A stretch of DNA of 64,000 bases from Streptococcus sp. 'caviae' (lineage in GTDB: Bacteria; Bacillota; Bacilli; Lactobacillales; Streptococcaceae), in assembly GCF_001937065.1 (NCBI RefSeq), contig NZ_MOWR01000004.1, forward strand, positions 1 to 64,000. Direction: 5' to 3'. This document shows positions 35,458 through 43,570 of the stretch, one piece after another. Below the pieces are notes generated by a model that saw only the letters and a list, made by a program, of their open reading frames with translations, was not told the origin of the DNA and made no database searches. The translations under genes and the position numbers were made by a program. Each line of letters opens with the position of its first letter. Position 1 is the stretch's first letter.

Positions 35458-36813
35458 TTACCTCTTCAATAAATCATAGATATGCGTGATGTTCTTGCGC
35501 AGTGTGATGACAACGATTTTGTCTCCGACTTCAAAAACATCATCACCGGTTGGGAAAATGGTCTTTCCGCGGCGAATAATAGCAGCTATTAAAACATCGC
35601 TTTTAAGTTTTAGATTGGACAAGGTTTTGCCGGCCATTTTATTAGCCTGACGAATCTCAAACTGTAAGGTTTCAATTCGGCCGTTAGCCACATGATGCAG
35701 AGCGTCCAGATTAGAATCCTGGGCATTAACGCGTCCGCGGATAAAATGCATCATGGAGTCCACTGCGATGTTTTTAGGTGTAATAATACTTGAAAACTGC
35801 TCGGGATTGATAATTTCAAGAAGGCTGGTGCGGTTGACCTTGGTAATATTTTTCTGCACGCCCAGTGTTTCTAAAAACATGGAGGCAATGATATTTTCTT
35901 CGTCAACGCCAGTAAGAGTAGCGATAGCATCGTAGTTGGCAGCACTTTCTTCCAAAAGGATATCCTTGGCTGTTCCATCTCCCTGAACAACGTGAATGTG
36001 CGGAAAGTCCTGACTGAAGAGTTCGGCCTTTTTAGGATCAAGCTCAATGATTTTGACCTGCAGATGACGATTTGTCGTTTTGAGGGTATTGAGCAGATAG
36101 TAAGCAATTCTTCCCGCTCCGATAATCATCAAACTTTTGATAACCTTATTTTTAACGAAGTTATGGAACTGAATCATGTCCATCCGATTGCCCGTTACAA
36201 AGATCTTGTCGCCGGGCTGAATAATGTCATCTCCGTCAGGAATGATCAGGTCATGTTTTCGTTCGATGGCACAAATAACAATGTTGCTGAACTTTTTGCG
36301 GAACTGATTTAGGGACATTTGACAGAGGTTGTTGCTGTCTACGATCTTAAATTCCATCAGCATAACACGGCCATTGACAAAATGTTCCACAGACAGCGCA
36401 TTAGGGAAATCAACCATGTTGGCAATATAACGGGCTGTCAGCAGCTCTGGATTAACCACCAGGGAAAACCCAAGAAAGTTTTTGTCTTTAAAATAGGTAT
36501 TAGAATATTCAGGGTTGCGAACCCGTACAATAGTCTCTTTAGCTCCCATTTTTTTGGCCAGAACAGCCGCGACCATGTTCACCTCGTCCATATCTGTGAT
36601 AGCAATGAAGATATCACAGTTTTGAACATCGGCCTGCTCTAAAATTCTGAAATTAGCGCCGTTACCGACAATTCCCATAATATCAAGGCGTTTTGTCACA
36701 TGATTAAGCACAGTTTCATTTTCTTCAATGAGAATAACATCGTGCTTTTCATCGACCAGTGAGCGGCAGAGAGCCTTTCCGACCTTACCGCCGCCAACGA
36801 CAATAATTTTCAT
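35458..36813 (-). CDS. trkA: Trk potassium uptake regulatory protein TrkA
   Basis: The cytosolic gating ring subunit that binds NAD(H)/ATP. Two RCK_N/RCK_C units are present: KIIVVGGGKVGKALC at residue 2, and SLMIIGAGRIAYYLL near 228. The TrkA_C domains (residues about 140-220 and 370-450) end with VGDKIVVITLRK. It has 451 aa. GGAGGT precedes the ATG. First gene of the trkA-trkH operon. Confidence 0.93.
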   Translation of the reverse strand: MKIIVVGGGKVGKALCRSLVDEKHDVILIEENETVLNHVTKRLDIMGIVGNGANFRILEQADVQNCDIFIAITDMDEVNMVAAVLAKKMGAKETIVRVRNPEYSNTYFKDKNFLGFSLVVNPELLTARYIANMVDFPNALSVEHFVNGRVMLMEFKIVDSNNLCQMSLNQFRKKFSNIVICAIERKHDLIIPDGDDIIQPGDKIFVTGNRMDMIQFHNFVKNKVIKSLMIIGAGRIAYYLLNTLKTTNRHLQVKIIELDPKKAELFSQDFPHIHVVQGDGTAKDILLEESAANYDAIATLTGVDEENIIASMFLETLGVQKNITKVNRTSLLEIINPEQFSSIITPKNIAVDSMMHFIRGRVNAQDSNLDALHHVANGRIETLQFEIRQANKMAGKTLSNLKLKSDVLIAAIIRRGKTIFPTGDDVFEVGDKIVVITLRKNITHIYDLLKR

Positions 36814-36826
36814 GATCTACCTCCAA

Positions 36827-36832
36827 ATTATA
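36827..36832 (-). promoter_or_regulatory. trkA promoter -10
   Basis: TATAAT on the minus strand, 13 nt before the start codon with GGAGGT between. The -35 (near 36850) is weak. A short leader is predicted. Confidence 0.5.
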
Positions 36833-36990
36833 ATAACTATCATACCTCTTTTCAGGAGAAAATGCACTAGTTTTCTATGAAAATTCAAAAGAAAAACAAG
36901 GAGAAAGCGGCTGAAACAGGAGGCCCCTTTTTTGACAGAAAGCAATCAATGTTTTTCTGAAAAAAATCTTAATTTTTTTCTTATATCTTA

Positions 36991-37018
36991 TTGACATCTT
37001 TGACAGAAGTGTTATACT
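36991..37018 (+). promoter_or_regulatory. trmL promoter
   Basis: TTGACA (36991-36996), 16-nt spacer, TATACT (37013-37018). Transcription should start near 37025, leaving a leader of about 140 nt. Confidence 0.8.
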
Positions 37019-37024
37019 ATATAA

Positions 37025-37135
37025 CAAGCTACTCATTGTTTTAAATCAAACCTGTTATGATTTAAGATAATGAGGCCCCATATACCACGTTACCTGCTGA
37101 GCATGACTCCGGGTTTCGTGGTTCTTTTTTTGTAA
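37025..37135 (+). ncRNA. Two-hairpin leader with terminator upstream of trmL (candidate attenuator)
   Basis: Hairpin 1 (37032-37074) pairs CTCATT..TTTAAATC with GATTTAA..AATGAG. Hairpin 2 (37084-37122) pairs ACCACG..ACC with GGT..CGTGGT and runs into a tract of Ts, so it is a terminator in front of its own gene. A promoter, structured leader, terminator and RNA-methyltransferase gene in this order match the Lactobacillales 23S-methyl RNA motif as I remember it, but I could not verify this. This explains most of the 351-nt gap before trmL. Confidence 0.65.
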
Positions 37136-37164
37136 TAAATCTATTATCAGAAAGTTAGCATCAG

Positions 37165-37713
37165 ATGAATATTGAAACATTGGAAAAAGAAAATCATTTC
37201 CCGGTATCAGGAAAAAATCATGTTGTCTTGTTTGAACCGCAAATTCCTGCCAATACCGGCAATATTGCCCGAACCTGTGCAGCAACCAACAGTCCTCTCC
37301 ATATTATCCGTCCCATGGGCTTTCCTATTGATGATAAGAAAATGAAGCGGGCGGGTCTTGATTACTGGGATAAGCTGGATGTGCATTTGTATGATAGTCT
37401 CGAAGACTTTATGGACAGCTGTTCTGGCCGGCTGCACTTGATTACAAAATTTGCAGAAAAAACTTACTCAGATGAACATTATGATGATGCTGAGAATCAT
37501 TATTTTATGTTCGGCCGTGAGGATAAGGGGCTGCCCGAAACATTTATGCGGCAGCACGCTGAAAAAGCACTGCGCATTCCTATGAATGATCAGCATGTCA
37601 GAAGCCTTAATCTGTCAAATGCAGTTTGCATGATTGTCTATGAAGCTCTCCGCCAGCAGCAATTCACTGGTCTGGAGCTCAGTCATACTTACGATGCTGA
37701 TAAATTAAAATAA
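37165..37713 (+). CDS. trmL: tRNA (cytidine/uridine(34)-2'-O)-methyltransferase TrmL
   Basis: A minimal SPOUT methyltransferase without extra RNA-binding domain (182 aa). Motif 1 is [15 protein letters not shown], motif 2 is [13 protein letters not shown], and motif 3 is [27 protein letters not shown], which forms the knot that binds SAM. TrmL methylates the ribose of the wobble base in some tRNA-Leu species. The family was formerly annotated as rRNA methylase CspR. The leader upstream suggests feedback control. Confidence 0.92.
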   Translation: MNIETLEKENHFPVSGKNHVVLFEPQIPANTGNIARTCAATNSPLHIIRPMGFPIDDKKMKRAGLDYWDKLDVHLYDSLEDFMDSCSGRLHLITKFAEKTYSDEHYDDAENHYFMFGREDKGLPETFMRQHAEKALRIPMNDQHVRSLNLSNAVCMIVYEALRQQQFTGLELSHTYDADKLK

Positions 37714-37753
37714 AATTGTCTGTCCTTACTTTTTAGTATTTCTAATAAATGTA

Positions 37754-37800
37754 TGAAAAAAGATTGCTCCTTGCATCAAGCAGGAACAATCTTTTTTGGC
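37754..37800 (+). terminator. Bidirectional terminator between trmL and the DUF4097 gene
   Basis: AAAGATTGCTCC / GGAACAATCTTT with a 12-nt loop, an A tract before and a T tract after, between convergent genes. Confidence 0.85.
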
Positions 37801-37867
37801 ATTATTGGCAGATTTTTTTGGAGATGAAGTTCAATTCGTCCAGCTTTCCTAAGCAGTTTAATAGTGT

Positions 37868-38704
37868 TTAATCAACTTTGATGCTGCCAGTATTAACTTT
37901 AATGCTTAACTGATTTTTGGAGATGCCGCCTCTTAAGACATTGTCTGAAATGTTAAGATCACCAATATCTGTTTTAGCGTTGACAACTGTATCTTTAAGG
38001 CTTTTCGCAGATAAAACAATTTCGGTATCGCCAACATTATTATCCAAACTGACAGCTCCCAGAACGGTAAGATTTTCAGCAACAATATTACCCGTATTAG
38101 TTTTTCCTTCAATATTAATCAAAGTACTGTTATTAAGATAAATATTACCGACATTGTTGGCAATACGTCCCTTAGCCAGTTTGCTGTTTTTAATAAACAG
38201 ATCATTTGTGCTGCCCTGCAGATTAACGTCTGAAATTGTTTGATTTTCAATACTGATATTGCCGACTTTATTGCTGATAGCAACTTTTTTCAAGAGCAGA
38301 TTTTCAGGCACAGTCAAAGTCACTGTGCGGCTGTCATTTCTATGAAGCCAGTCAGAGAGATCGCTTAATTTGAAAAATTCAATAGTAAAGATATTGGAAG
38401 GCCTATTTTGTTTTAGGGATAGCCTGCCCTTAGTAAAACGGTAAGAAATATTTTCTTTAGGTTTTTCACAGTAAGTCAGCTTAAAATGCTTATCTGCAGA
38501 GGTCTTGATTTTGATATCCTTAAAATTAAAATCAAAGTTCAGTACTTGAACATTGTCTAACTGAATTTCCTTTTTTTGAGCCGCTTCATTATAGCTTTGC
38601 AGCTTTTCGAGACCGCCGGATGACAGGCCAAAGCCTAGTAAAACCAGTCCTAAAATGCTTAAAATCAGTCCGACTATTAAAGTGATTCTGAATGATTTTT
38701 TCAT
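37868..38704 (-). CDS. DUF4097-family envelope protein
   Basis: It has one N-terminal membrane helix (residues about 7-28, TLIVGLILSILGLVLLGFGL), then an extracellular right-handed parallel beta-helix made of repeating short units. The repeats are visible as ISNKVGNISIE, IANNVGNIYLN, GKTNTGNIVAE and DNNVGDTEIV. It has 278 aa. The family function is unknown; it usually accompanies DUF1700 and PadR genes. It overlaps the DUF1700 gene by 4 nt. Confidence 0.85.
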   Translation of the reverse strand: MKKSFRITLIVGLILSILGLVLLGFGLSSGGLEKLQSYNEAAQKKEIQLDNVQVLNFDFNFKDIKIKTSADKHFKLTYCEKPKENISYRFTKGRLSLKQNRPSNIFTIEFFKLSDLSDWLHRNDSRTVTLTVPENLLLKKVAISNKVGNISIENQTISDVNLQGSTNDLFIKNSKLAKGRIANNVGNIYLNNSTLINIEGKTNTGNIVAENLTVLGAVSLDNNVGDTEIVLSAKSLKDTVVNAKTDIGDLNISDNVLRGGISKNQLSIKVNTGSIKVD

Positions 38705-39273
38705 GATTTATAACCTCGCTTTGCAATCCACTGGCTGAATTTCAGAAAGATAAATTTAAATAATCGAGCCAGTAAAATAGTAGCAGCTGCAAACAGCAGG
38801 CTTACACCGAGTGACAGAAGGCTAGCTCCCAGACCAAGATTCAGGGTTGCTAAAGAACCGGACAGCTTGGTGACTGCTTCCCAAAGAAAAGAAAGACTTA
38901 AAACAAAACCAACGAAACTAAAACTGGCAGTAATTAAAACGGCTGACATGGCAGTAACGACAATGGCAAAAATAACACTCAGCGCTGCGATAGTTAGGGG
39001 CAGAGCCATCGGTGCTGCTAAGACAGCTAAGACTGTGAGCCAAATGGTTTGTTTGGGATTGTTACCGAGCAAGTGATTTTTTTCGATAAGCTGGCTTAAA
39101 ATATCATGAGCAGCCTCCTTAGGACTCCCTAATTCCCTGATAATTTCTTCTTCCTGCTCAGGACCTGCTTCTTCAAAATATTCTGTAAAGTAATCCATGG
39201 CTTCTTCATAGTCAGCCTGCGGCAGTCTTCTTAAATAATGCTCTAACTGACTGAGATATTCAGTTTTTGTCAT
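38701..39273 (-). CDS. DUF1700 (HAAS-type) membrane protein
   Basis: Residues 1-75 form a small helical cytoplasmic domain (TKTEYLSQLEHYLRRLPQ, then YFTEYFEEAGPEQEEEI and LGSPKEAAHDIL), as in the HAAS signalling domain. Four or five hydrophobic helices follow. It has 190 aa. ATG 39273 is chosen for the AAGGGAGA site 8 nt upstream, so it overlaps the end of padR by 14 nt. Probably acts with the DUF4097 protein. Confidence 0.84.
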   Translation of the reverse strand: MTKTEYLSQLEHYLRRLPQADYEEAMDYFTEYFEEAGPEQEEEIIRELGSPKEAAHDILSQLIEKNHLLGNNPKQTIWLTVLAVLAAPMALPLTIAALSVIFAIVVTAMSAVLITASFSFVGFVLSLSFLWEAVTKLSGSLATLNLGLGASLLSLGVSLLFAAATILLARLFKFIFLKFSQWIAKRGYKS

Positions 39274-39586
39274 GGCGGATTCTCCCTTCTGCAATACCGT
39301 CAATAGTTGCCTTATAACTTGCCCATTCACTCATTAAAAAGGTAAGATGATTTTTTCCAGAATTAGTAATACGGTAGTATTTACGCTTTCGTCCTTGATA
39401 TTCTTGAGTATAAGTGGTGAGGTAGCCGGCTTTTTCTAATTTTTTTAAAATAGGATATAAACTTGACTCTTTGATATTAGCTATGAGTTTAATGGTTTGA
39501 CTGATGTCATAGCCATAGGAGTCTTGCCGTTTGACGATAGACAAAATAAGAAATTCTATCAAAACGGCTGAGACAGGATAATACAT
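39260..39586 (-). CDS. PadR-family transcriptional regulator
   Basis: A winged helix of 108 aa: LIEFLILSIVKRQDSYGYDISQTI at the N terminus, then ESSLYPILKKLEKAGYL and the wing EYQGRKRKYYRIT. The C-terminal helix serves dimerisation. ATG 39586 follows AGGAGGGC. First gene of a three-gene cassette, with an AT palindrome over its transcription start that is a likely autoregulatory operator. Confidence 0.9.
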   Translation of the reverse strand: MYYPVSAVLIEFLILSIVKRQDSYGYDISQTIKLIANIKESSLYPILKKLEKAGYLTTYTQEYQGRKRKYYRITNSGKNHLTFLMSEWASYKATIDGIAEGRIRHDKN

Positions 39587-39615
39587 CTGAAGCCCTCCTG
39601 AATATATAAAAAATT

Positions 39616-39638
39616 TATATATAAATATTTTATATATA
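39616..39638 (-). promoter_or_regulatory. Candidate PadR operator
   Basis: Near-palindrome TATATATA-7-TATATATA directly after the -10 of the padR promoter, covering the predicted start point at about 39631. Confidence 0.5.
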
Positions 39639-39666
39639 CTATACATTTATTCCTTTAGTTTGTCAA
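39638..39666 (-). promoter_or_regulatory. padR cassette promoter
   Basis: Minus strand TTGACA (39661-39666), 17-nt spacer, TATAGT (39638-39643). Confidence 0.8.
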
Positions 39667-39794
39667 TAGCTATCAGTAAATCCATGGCTCTCTTAAACAA
39701 ATGTCCAAATTCATAATAATTGCACTGTTTTCCCCTTCCTATTTGGCCAAAACAGCCAAGCTCTAAAGAATTTTTTTGAATTAAGAAAGATTAC

Positions 39795-39823
39795 TTGTTA
39801 TTAGGCTTCTTTTTTGATATGCT
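39795..39823 (+). promoter_or_regulatory. ribU promoter
   Basis: TTGTTA (39795-39800), 17-nt spacer, TATGCT (39818-39823), placing the start at the 5' end of the FMN riboswitch. Confidence 0.75.
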
Positions 39824-39830
39824 AGAAGTG

Positions 39831-40031
39831 TCTTCAGGGCAGGGTGTAATTCCCGACCGGCGGTGACTGATATTTTGAATGATTTACTTTTTCTGCTTGT
39901 TCAGGCTGCTCATTTAAAGCAGCGCTGCAAGGCAGGGGAAAAGTAGGTGCTAAATTTATCAGAAGTCCGCGAGCGTAAAGCTGATGTGGTGTGATTCCGC
40001 AACCGACAGTAAAGTCTGGATGGGAGAAGAC
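39831..40031 (+). ncRNA. FMN riboswitch (RFN element)
   Basis: All conserved RFN blocks are present: TCTTCAGGGCAGGGTGTAAT, CCCGACCGGCGGT, AGTCCGCGAGC, GATGTGGTGTGATTCC and the closing GGATGGGAGAAGA. The central variable arm (39870-39950) is long. A downstream hairpin pairing AGAAG/CTTCT and CAAAG/CTTTG lies between the aptamer and the ribU ribosome site, without a perfect T tract. Control may therefore be at termination or at translation of ribU. Confidence 0.95.
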
Positions 40032-40105
40032 AAAGGGTTTTTGTGCATGGCATGCTATACTCTTTGCAGCTTCTTTCGATTTGTAAAAATTGGAGGAATT
40101 TTTTT

Positions 40106-40678
40106 ATGAAAAAAACACACATTTTAGCTAGCATTGCGATTTTATCGGCACTTTCTTTCGTGCTCATGATTTTCAATTTTCCCATTATTCCGGGTGTTGA
40201 TTTTTTGAAGCTTGATTTTAGTATCATTCCTATTTTATTGGGATTGGTGCTGTTTGATCTACGGAGTGCCTATGCTATTCTCTTATTGAGAAGTTTGCTT
40301 AAGCTTTTACTGGATAATGGCGGCCCCGGCGGCATTATTGGCCTGCCCATGAATATAGCTGCGCTGGGTGTCTTTGTCTTAGCCTTTGGTCTGATTTGGA
40401 AGAAGAAGGAAGAAAAGAAAGCATTTGTTATTGCCAGTGCTGTCGGAACAGTTGCAATGACCGTGATTATGCTTGTTCTTAACTATATCTATGCCATTCC
40501 GCTCTATGCTAAATTTGCCGGGTTTGATATTGCCAGATTCATTGGTATTGGAAAATACTTGGTCAACATGGTCGTTCCCTTTAATCTTCTGGAGGGCCTG
40601 ATCTTTGCAGTCAGTTTTGCTGTCATTTATGCAGCGGTCAAACCAATTTTGAAAAATTATAGGACTTATGAAAAATAA
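40106..40678 (+). CDS. ribU: Riboflavin ECF transporter S component RibU
   Basis: The substrate-binding membrane subunit that works with the shared EcfAA'T module encoded elsewhere. It has 190 aa and six hydrophobic helices, with the family segment FPIIPGVDFLKLDFSIIPILLG near 28-50. The FMN riboswitch directly upstream fixes the substrate. ATG 40106 follows GGAGG by 9 nt. It overlaps the PAP2 gene by 11 nt. Confidence 0.94.
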   Translation: MKKTHILASIAILSALSFVLMIFNFPIIPGVDFLKLDFSIIPILLGLVLFDLRSAYAILLLRSLLKLLLDNGGPGGIIGLPMNIAALGVFVLAFGLIWKKKEEKKAFVIASAVGTVAMTVIMLVLNYIYAIPLYAKFAGFDIARFIGIGKYLVNMVVPFNLLEGLIFAVSFAVIYAAVKPILKNYRTYEK

Positions 40679-41324
40679 ACAATTTTATCTTTTAAGTGCC
40701 TCTTTTGCGGCTCTGCTCTTTTTTATGCTGGGATATGCGGTTAAATTTTATCCTGATGCTTTAAAGGCTTTTGACAGCAGTGTGCAGGAGGCGGTGCGCG
40801 GCGACTTGCCTAAAGGCGCGACGATGTTTTTTAAAGCGGTAACTCAGCTGGGACATGAGGCCTACATTTTTGTTTATGTCTTTCTTATGGCTTTGCTCTG
40901 CTATTTTTGGAAAAAATGGAAGGCAGAGGCTTACTTTTTAGCTGGCAATCTCTTTTTAATGGGTATTTTTTCGACAGCTTTTAAATATTTGTATAATCGT
41001 GCAAGACCTGACCTTTACTATCTCATTGAAAAACCGATGGGTGCCTCTTTTCCAAGCTGGCATGCGGCATCAACCATGATTGTTGCTCTGAGCTTAGCCG
41101 TTATTGTTCAGCAGCGAATGACAAAAGAAGAGTCCAAGCGGATTGTACAGGCAATCCTGATTCTCTTGGCAGTCTTAACAGCACTGTCACGGATTTATTT
41201 GGGAGTTCATTACCCTTCTGACATAGTAGGAGGCTGGCTGCTTGCCGTCGCCATTGCCGCCTTTGTCTATCCTTTTTACGATCAAAAGCGTTTTGAATGG
41301 CGTTTTCAAGGCCGGCAGAAGTAG
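40668..41324 (+). CDS. PAP2-family membrane phosphatase
   Basis: An undecaprenyl-pyrophosphate or phosphatidylglycerophosphate phosphatase-like protein of 218 aa. It has six membrane helices and the three PAP2 motifs: KYLYNRARP, PSWHAAS (Trp instead of the usual Gly) and SRIYLGVHYPSD with the catalytic His. Overlap with ribU shows co-translation, but a functional link to riboflavin is not evident. Confidence 0.9.
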   Translation: MKNKQFYLLSASFAALLFFMLGYAVKFYPDALKAFDSSVQEAVRGDLPKGATMFFKAVTQLGHEAYIFVYVFLMALLCYFWKKWKAEAYFLAGNLFLMGIFSTAFKYLYNRARPDLYYLIEKPMGASFPSWHAASTMIVALSLAVIVQQRMTKEESKRIVQAILILLAVLTALSRIYLGVHYPSDIVGGWLLAVAIAAFVYPFYDQKRFEWRFQGRQK

Positions 41325-41351
41325 CATCAAAACTGGTATTAATAGTCTAAC

Positions 41352-41401
41352 GGAGCTGTTCGTGATACTGTAAAGGTATCTATGGAACAGCTCTTTTTTC
41401 T
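41352..41401 (+). terminator. Terminator of ribU-PAP2
   Basis: GAGCTGTTC / GAACAGCTC arms with a long loop, followed by six Ts. Confidence 0.8.
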
Positions 41402-41481
41402 TAAAAAATGCCGGTAATACAGCAGTTCATGTTATAATAAAGTTATTCAACAAAATTTTATTCGAAAAAAATAGATTAAAA

Positions 41482-41695
41482 AGGAGTGGGAAAGAAAACT
41501 AAGAGACTGGGCAAAAACTCGTCCAGTATTCCTGTTTTGGGATAAGTACTTGGCGCAGTGGTTGGCTGGCTTTCCTTTTGCCACAAGGCCAAAGCGGAAA
41601 ACCTAGCCAACTGTGCGGGGGTGGGAAGACGAACCAAAATTTTCAATTTTTGAGTTCTTTCCCACTCCCTACCGATTTTTGTCCCACTCCCAACA
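41482..41695 (+). repeat. Structured GAGTGGGA/TCCCACTC repeat element
   Basis: A compound palindrome in front of the CDF gene. The outer blocks are GGAGTGGGAAAGAAAACT (41482-41499) and AGTTCTTTCCCACTCCC. An inner pair GCGCAGTGGTTGGCT / AGCCAACTGTGCG spans about 41551-41619. GGGTGGGAAGACGAAC also pairs with GTTCTTTCCCACTCCC. A further TCCCACTCCC copy ends it. Similar sequence is common between streptococcal genes. A -10 TATAAT at 41433-41438 lies upstream, so it would be transcribed as the CDF leader. Confidence 0.7.
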
Positions 41696-41712
41696 AATTA
41701 AAAGGAGAACGT

Positions 41713-42645
41713 ATGGAAACTCACAAACACCACCATCGTGACCACCACCACGATGTCTCTAATCAGTCAACCACTCGAATTTTTATTGCTTTTATGTCCA
41801 ATTTTGTCTTTGCCATTATTGAGATGATTTTCGGCAGTATTTTTAATTCCAGTGCTATTTTAGCCGATTCTGTCCACGACTTTGGCGATGCCTTGGCTAT
41901 CGGCCTGTCTTATTATTTTGAACGGCTGTCCAAGCGCAGAAGTGACTACCAATACACGCTGGGCTACTGGCGTTTCAGTCTCTTAGGAGCCTTGATGACG
42001 GCGGTTATTCTTATCATTGGTTCTGCCTTGGTGCTATTTGAAAATGTTCAAAAAATAATGCATCCTGAGCCGGTTAATTACAATGGTATGCTGATCCTTG
42101 GTTTGATTGCTATTGCTGTCAACATTGTAGCCAGCCGTGTTTTAAATGGTGAAGAATCTGAACATGAGTCTGTTTTAAGCCTGCATTTTCTTGAAGATAT
42201 TTTAGGCTGGGTAGCTGTTATTATTGTTTCACTGGTTTTGAGAGTGACAGATTGGTACATTCTCGATCCGCTTCTGTCGGTGGCTATTGCACTCTTTATT
42301 TTGAGCCAGGCTCTGCCTAAATTCATCAGAAATCTGTCTGTATTTTTGGAACATGCTCCCGGGAATTGTGATATTCAGCAGTTGGAAAGGGAAATCTTGG
42401 CTCTGGAATGGGTTCAGGCCATCAATCAGTTTAATCTTTGGTCTTTGGATGGCCGAAAAAATATTGCCATGATTCACCTGCTGGTTGCTCCTGACTGCAA
42501 CGAGCAGCTGCTGAAAGACCGAGTGCACCATCTTTTTCAAACCTATCATATTGTGGAGTCGGCTGTTGAATGCGACCATTCTACCTTCCAGCACCTGCAC
42601 CACAGTCCTTATATAAAAAATAATTTAAATAACAGCTATGAATAA
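41713..42645 (+). CDS. Cation diffusion facilitator zinc exporter
   Basis: A CDF transporter of 310 aa with a His-rich N-terminal loop (THKHHHRDHHHD), six membrane helices and the metal site pair DSVHDFGDAL (helix 2) and HFLEDILG (helix 5). The C-terminal cytoplasmic domain contains further His residues (HSTFQHLHH). Zn2+ is the most likely substrate, as for CzcD. ATG 41713 follows AAAGGAGA. It overlaps the next gene by 8 nt. Confidence 0.92.
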   Translation: METHKHHHRDHHHDVSNQSTTRIFIAFMSNFVFAIIEMIFGSIFNSSAILADSVHDFGDALAIGLSYYFERLSKRRSDYQYTLGYWRFSLLGALMTAVILIIGSALVLFENVQKIMHPEPVNYNGMLILGLIAIAVNIVASRVLNGEESEHESVLSLHFLEDILGWVAVIIVSLVLRVTDWYILDPLLSVAIALFILSQALPKFIRNLSVFLEHAPGNCDIQQLEREILALEWVQAINQFNLWSLDGRKNIAMIHLLVAPDCNEQLLKDRVHHLFQTYHIVESAVECDHSTFQHLHHSPYIKNNLNNSYE

Positions 42646-43570
42646 ACGTTACAACACTCTAAATGCCTATTACCGCCGGCTTTTTGGCGAAAAAATTTTT
42701 AAAGTGCCTATTGATGCCGGCTTTGACTGTCCCAATCGTGACGGTACCGTAGCCCACGGTGGCTGTACCTTTTGCACGGTGTCTGGCTCTGGCGACGCTA
42801 TCGTGGCACCTGAGGCTCCGATCCGCGACCAATTTTACAAGGAAATTGATTTTATGCACCGCAAGTGGCCGGATGTCAAAAAATATCTGGTCTATTTTCA
42901 AAATTTCACCAATACCCATGACAAGGTTGAGGTTATTCGTGAGCGCTACGAGCAGGCCATCAATGAACCTGGAGTTATTGGTGTCAACATTGGCACTCGT
43001 CCGGACTGCCTGCCTAATGAAACCATTGCCTATTTGGCGGAACTTTCTGAACGAATGCATGTGACAGTTGAGCTGGGGCTGCAGACAACCTATGAGGAAA
43101 CCTCAAAACTTATCAACCGAGCGCACAGTTATGAACTGTATGTTGAGACGGTGGAGCGTCTGCGTCAATTGGCCCCCAAAGCAGAAATCGTTTCCCATCT
43201 GATTAACGGTTTGCCGGGCGAAACACACGAGATGATGCTGGAAAATGTCCGCCGCTGCGTGACCGATAATGATATAGATGGCATTAAACTGCATCTGCTG
43301 CACTTGATGACCAATACCCGCATGCAGCGGGACTATCACGAAGGCAGACTGCAGCTGCTTAGTCAGGACGAGTATGTGTCCATCATCTGCGATCAGCTGG
43401 AAATTATTCCGAAAGATATCGTTATTCACCGTATTACCGGCGACGCCCCCCGCCACATGCTGATTGGTCCCATGTGGAGCCTCAACAAATGGGAGGTTCT
43501 AAATGCTATTGACAAGGAGATGGAGAGACGAAATTCTTATCAAGGCTGTAAGGCGGAGGTAATGGCATGA
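42638..43570 (+). CDS. TIGR01212-family radical SAM protein (YtqA/YhcC-like)
   Basis: A radical SAM enzyme of 310 aa. The 4Fe-4S cysteines are in FDCPNRDGT..GGCTFC, an unusual spacing typical of this family. IGTRPDCLP, VELGLQT and HLINGLPGET complete the TIM-barrel motifs. The next gene is a YtqB-type methyltransferase overlapping by 4 nt, as in Bacillus ytqAB. A shared role in wobble-uridine modification of tRNA is inferred from this pairing. Confidence 0.88.
   Translation: MNKRYNTLNAYYRRLFGEKIFKVPIDAGFDCPNRDGTVAHGGCTFCTVSGSGDAIVAPEAPIRDQFYKEIDFMHRKWPDVKKYLVYFQNFTNTHDKVEVIRERYEQAINEPGVIGVNIGTRPDCLPNETIAYLAELSERMHVTVELGLQTTYEETSKLINRAHSYELYVETVERLRQLAPKAEIVSHLINGLPGETHEMMLENVRRCVTDNDIDGIKLHLLHLMTNTRMQRDYHEGRLQLLSQDEYVSIICDQLEIIPKDIVIHRITGDAPRHMLIGPMWSLNKWEVLNAIDKEMERRNSYQGCKAEVMA

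Noticed and set aside
40043-40105. Longer ribU start with 21 extra residues
   Set aside because: It would begin in the riboswitch expression platform. The GGAGG site and family length support ATG 40106.
41578-41712. 45-residue N-terminal extension of the CDF protein
   Set aside because: It translates the palindromic repeat. AAAGGAGA directly before ATG 41713 and the His-rich family start support the shorter form.
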